From Bacilli bacterium (GTDB lineage: Bacteria > Bacillota_I > Bacilli_A > RF39 > UBA660): a stretch of DNA of 7,536 nucleotides. Shown here in pieces: positions 5,644-7,536 of this stretch. Made by a program: the position numbers and the translations under genes. The notes under the pieces were generated by a model. It was not told the origin of the DNA and searched no databases. It saw nothing but the letters and a program-made list of their open reading frames with translations. Each line of letters opens with the position of its first letter. Position 1 is the first letter of the stretch. Where the stretch lies: positions 1 through 7,536 of the forward strand of contig CAAETG010000206.1 in assembly GCA_900758895.1 (NCBI GenBank), in the 5' to 3' direction.

Positions 5644-6255
5644 ATGGAAATAGAGAAAAAATTTGTTTTTACTCCAGAAGTTCATCCATTAGATGGGTTT
5701 GCTATGGTAAGAGAAATATTAGAATTAAGAAATGGTCGTTTTGTTGAAAATATGGATACCTATTATGATATAGGCGATTCTTTTTCGCAAAAACGAGTTC
5801 AAGTTCGAGGAAGAAATTTTGCTGGAAAACAGGAATATACAGTAAAAATTCCGGTTGTAGATGGTGATATTACAAAGAGAATTGAAAAGAATTTTACTTC
5901 TTTATCTGATGTTTTACTTTTTTTACAAAAAGAGTGGGGAATGAAAAATATTCGATTAGAAGAAAGAATGATTTTGAATACTTCTCGAATTGTTTATGAT
6001 TATCTTTATCAAGGTGGCGTTTTTGAAGTTTCTCTTGATCAAACTGTTGGAATGAAAGATGATAAAAAATATCTTCCTATTTATATGGTGGAAATAGAAT
6101 ATAAAGAAGGTAGAAAAGATGGGCTTGATCATCTATCTCAATTGATGTTAGAGCATCCTTTTATACAAGAATGTTTTCATACAAAGAAAGAAATGGTAGA
6201 AAAGCAAGTAGAAGCGGGTAGAGAAATGAAATTATTAAGAAAGAAGGGAAAGTAA
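5644..6255 (+). CDS. CYTH-domain triphosphate tunnel enzyme
   Basis: A 203-aa CYTH (triphosphate tunnel metalloenzyme) protein. The family hydrolyses or cyclises triphosphates (inorganic triphosphate, thiamine triphosphate, or ATP to cAMP) with divalent metals inside an eight-stranded barrel. The defining ExExK motif is at the N-terminus (MEIEKKF; E2, E4, K6). The other tunnel strands follow in order: TYYD (39-42), VQVRGR (52-57), EYTVKIP (64-70), KRIEKNF (78-84), RLEER (104-108), FEVSLDQT (127-134) and MVEIEYKEG (148-156), then a lysine-containing tail (HTKKEMVEK). All expected charged positions look intact, so it is probably active. Substrate is undetermined; inorganic triphosphatase is the commonest bacterial activity. 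SD AGGTGA (5632-5637) is 6 bases from the ATG and overlaps the previous stop. A weak terminator precedes polA. Confidence 0.85.
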   Translation: MEIEKKFVFTPEVHPLDGFAMVREILELRNGRFVENMDTYYDIGDSFSQKRVQVRGRNFAGKQEYTVKIPVVDGDITKRIEKNFTSLSDVLLFLQKEWGMKNIRLEERMILNTSRIVYDYLYQGGVFEVSLDQTVGMKDDKKYLPIYMVEIEYKEGRKDGLDHLSQLMLEHPFIQECFHTKKEMVEKQVEAGREMKLLRKKGK

Positions 6256-6274
6256 GGGAGAAGTTTCCTTTTTT
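6254..6274 (+). terminator. Weak intrinsic terminator after the CYTH gene
   Basis: AAGGGA (6254-6259) pairs with TTCCTT (6265-6270), six pairs including one G-U, around the loop GAAGT. A run of Ts (6269-6274) and further CTTT follow. It starts in the stop codon. The stem is short, so partial read-through into polA is likely. Confidence 0.5.
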
Positions 6275-6288
6275 CTTTGGGAAAAATA

Positions 6289-6297
6289 TGATATAAT
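6289..6297 (+). promoter_or_regulatory. Extended -10 promoter of polA
   Basis: TGATATAAT combines TGn with a perfect TATAAT (6292-6297). The -35 position falls in the T-run of the preceding terminator (TTTTTT, poor), so recognition would rest on the extended -10. Start is predicted near 6304, about 20 bases before ATG 6325. Confidence 0.6.
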
Positions 6298-6324
6298 TTT
6301 TCTAGATGTTAGAGGTGTTAGAAA

Positions 6325-7536
6325 ATGAAAAGAGTTATTTTAGTAGATGGTAATAATCTTATGTTTCGTAGTTTTTATGCGACAGCTTATACAGGTAATA
6401 TTATGCGTAATAGCAAAGGATTTCCAACGAATGCATTATATGGTTTTACAACAATGATGAATAAAATTATTAATGAAGAACATCCAGAATATATTGCTGT
6501 TGCTTTTGATGTTGGGAAAAACTTTCGAAAACAAAAATATGATTTTTATAAAGAAGGTAGACAAGCAACACCAAATGAATTGTTACAACAAATGCCAATT
6601 GCTAGAAAAATACTAGATGCTATGGGAATTAAATACTTAGAATTAGAGCCATATGAAGCAGATGATATTATCGGAACGCTTGCTCACATGGCTGATTTGG
6701 ATCAAGAATATGATGCTACGATTATATCTAGTGATAAAGATTTGTTGCAATTAATTAGTTCGGATGTTGATGTAAAACTACTAAAGCAAACTGGTTTTAT
6801 AAGATATAATACAGAAACGTTTAAAGAGGCTTATGGAATTGATCCAATTAAAATTATTGATTTGAAAGCACTTGCTGGAGATTCTTCCGATAATATTCCT
6901 GGAGTAAAAGGGATCGGTGAGAAAACGGCATTAAAATTACTTCAAGAATATGGATCTTTAGAGGGTATTTATGAAAATATTGATTCGATTAAGGGAAAAA
7001 CAAAAGAGAAATTAGTGCTAGATCGTGATAATGCTTTTATGAGTAAAGAAATAGCCACGATATATAAAGAAGTACCTCTAAATATTGAATTTGAAGATAT
7101 TATTTATAAAGGGGCTAATGAACAAGCACTGGGAGATATTTTTGAATCTTTGGAATTTTATTCGCTACTTAAAAATTTTGATCGGAAAGAAGTTGTCAAA
7201 GACGATATTTCTTTTCTAGAAATAAATGATTTATCAAAGCTTGTTCTTGGAGATGAAGTTAGTGTATTTGTCGAAATAAATGATGAAAATTATCATAAAG
7301 GAGAAGTTTTAGGAATTGGTCTTAGTGATAAAGAACATAATTATTTTTTAGATTCCAAATATATTATTGATTTACCTAAAATTTTAAAAGAAAAGATTGT
7401 ATATACTTATCATGCGAAAGCAATTGATGTTATTCTTATGAGAAAACAATTAGAGCTTATACCAATTAATTATGATTTAATGATTGCTTCTTATTTGTTA
7501 AAAGGATTTACTAAAGATGATATTGCTTATCTTATG
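6325..7536 (+). CDS. polA: DNA polymerase I, 5' part (truncated by the window end)
   Basis: The first 404 residues of DNA polymerase I (normally about 850-900 aa); the frame is open to the last base. PolA fills gaps and removes RNA primers from Okazaki fragments. The N-terminal 5' nuclease is complete: D8 in LVDGNN, YEADDIIG (110-117) with the metal-binding acidic cluster, SSDKDLLQL (135-143), and GDSSDNIPGVKGIGEKTA (185-202) with the helix-hairpin-helix DNA-binding element. The 3'-5' exonuclease-like domain begins at about 290. The motif I acids (DTE in E. coli) are replaced by VEIN (316-319), followed by ENYH and VLGIGLSD. This matches the inactive Bacillus/Geobacillus type. D368 and D384 remain at later positions. 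The SD AGAGGTG (6311-6317) is 7 bases from the ATG. The polymerase domain lies outside the window. Confidence 0.95.
   Translation, partial: MKRVILVDGNNLMFRSFYATAYTGNIMRNSKGFPTNALYGFTTMMNKIINEEHPEYIAVAFDVGKNFRKQKYDFYKEGRQATPNELLQQMPIARKILDAMGIKYLELEPYEADDIIGTLAHMADLDQEYDATIISSDKDLLQLISSDVDVKLLKQTGFIRYNTETFKEAYGIDPIKIIDLKALAGDSSDNIPGVKGIGEKTALKLLQEYGSLEGIYENIDSIKGKTKEKLVLDRDNAFMSKEIATIYKEVPLNIEFEDIIYKGANEQALGDIFESLEFYSLLKNFDRKEVVKDDISFLEINDLSKLVLGDEVSVFVEINDENYHKGEVLGIGLSDKEHNYFLDSKYIIDLPKILKEKIVYTYHAKAIDVILMRKQLELIPINYDLMIASYLLKGFTKDDIAYLM

Noticed and set aside
1..7536. CRISPR array, insertion sequence, tRNA/rRNA genes or phage genes
   Set aside because: No spaced repeats of CRISPR type, no transposase or terminal inverted repeats, no tRNA-like cloverleaf or rRNA segment, and no phage structural genes were seen.

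Overview
This 7.5 kb window comes from a strongly AT-rich (by eye about 30% GC), low-GC Gram-positive genome. The best guess is an uncultured Bacilli or Erysipelotrichia/RF39-like lineage, near but outside the recoded Mollicutes. The reasons are AT-ending codons, Bacillus-type Shine-Dalgarno (SD) sites (AAGGAG, GGGAGG, AGGTGAT), sepF and divIVA side by side, and a PolA whose proofreading domain looks Bacillus-like and degenerate. TGA is a stop (three genes end in it) and Trp is TGG, so the standard bacterial code applies. All genes are on the + strand.

Layout. Positions 1-223 are a non-coding leader with a TTTACA-N5-TTTACA direct repeat (a WalR-type box on the minus strand) and a near-consensus promoter at 169-197. 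Positions 224-2443 hold three tightly packed unrecognised genes (381, 258 and 95 aa). Genes 1 and 2 nearly abut, genes 2 and 3 overlap as ATGA, and a strong hairpin terminator closes the operon. All three proteins look helical and carry L-x-D-I-[FY] segments. Gene 1 adds a long coiled coil and an acidic linker. Positions 2502-3185 hold a stand-alone HIRAN-domain protein.

Positions 3220-4177 are a compact division operon: promoter, sepF, divIVA (TTG start) and terminator. SepF anchors FtsZ to the membrane and DivIVA marks curved membrane and poles. The ylmG and ylmH genes usually found between them are absent. DivIVA is shortened at its membrane-binding N-terminus. Positions 4232-5374 encode an AI-2E/PerM-family membrane protein. 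Positions 5404-6255 hold an unrecognised 77-aa basic protein and a CYTH (triphosphate tunnel) enzyme, closely spaced. Positions 6325-7536 are the 5' part of polA, cut by the window end.

At least five gene starts have an extended -10 of the form TGnTAnAAT, often with a poor -35, and some lie directly against the preceding terminator's T-run. The part most likely to be undescribed is the 224-2443 operon. The rest is recognisable housekeeping with some lineage-specific changes.
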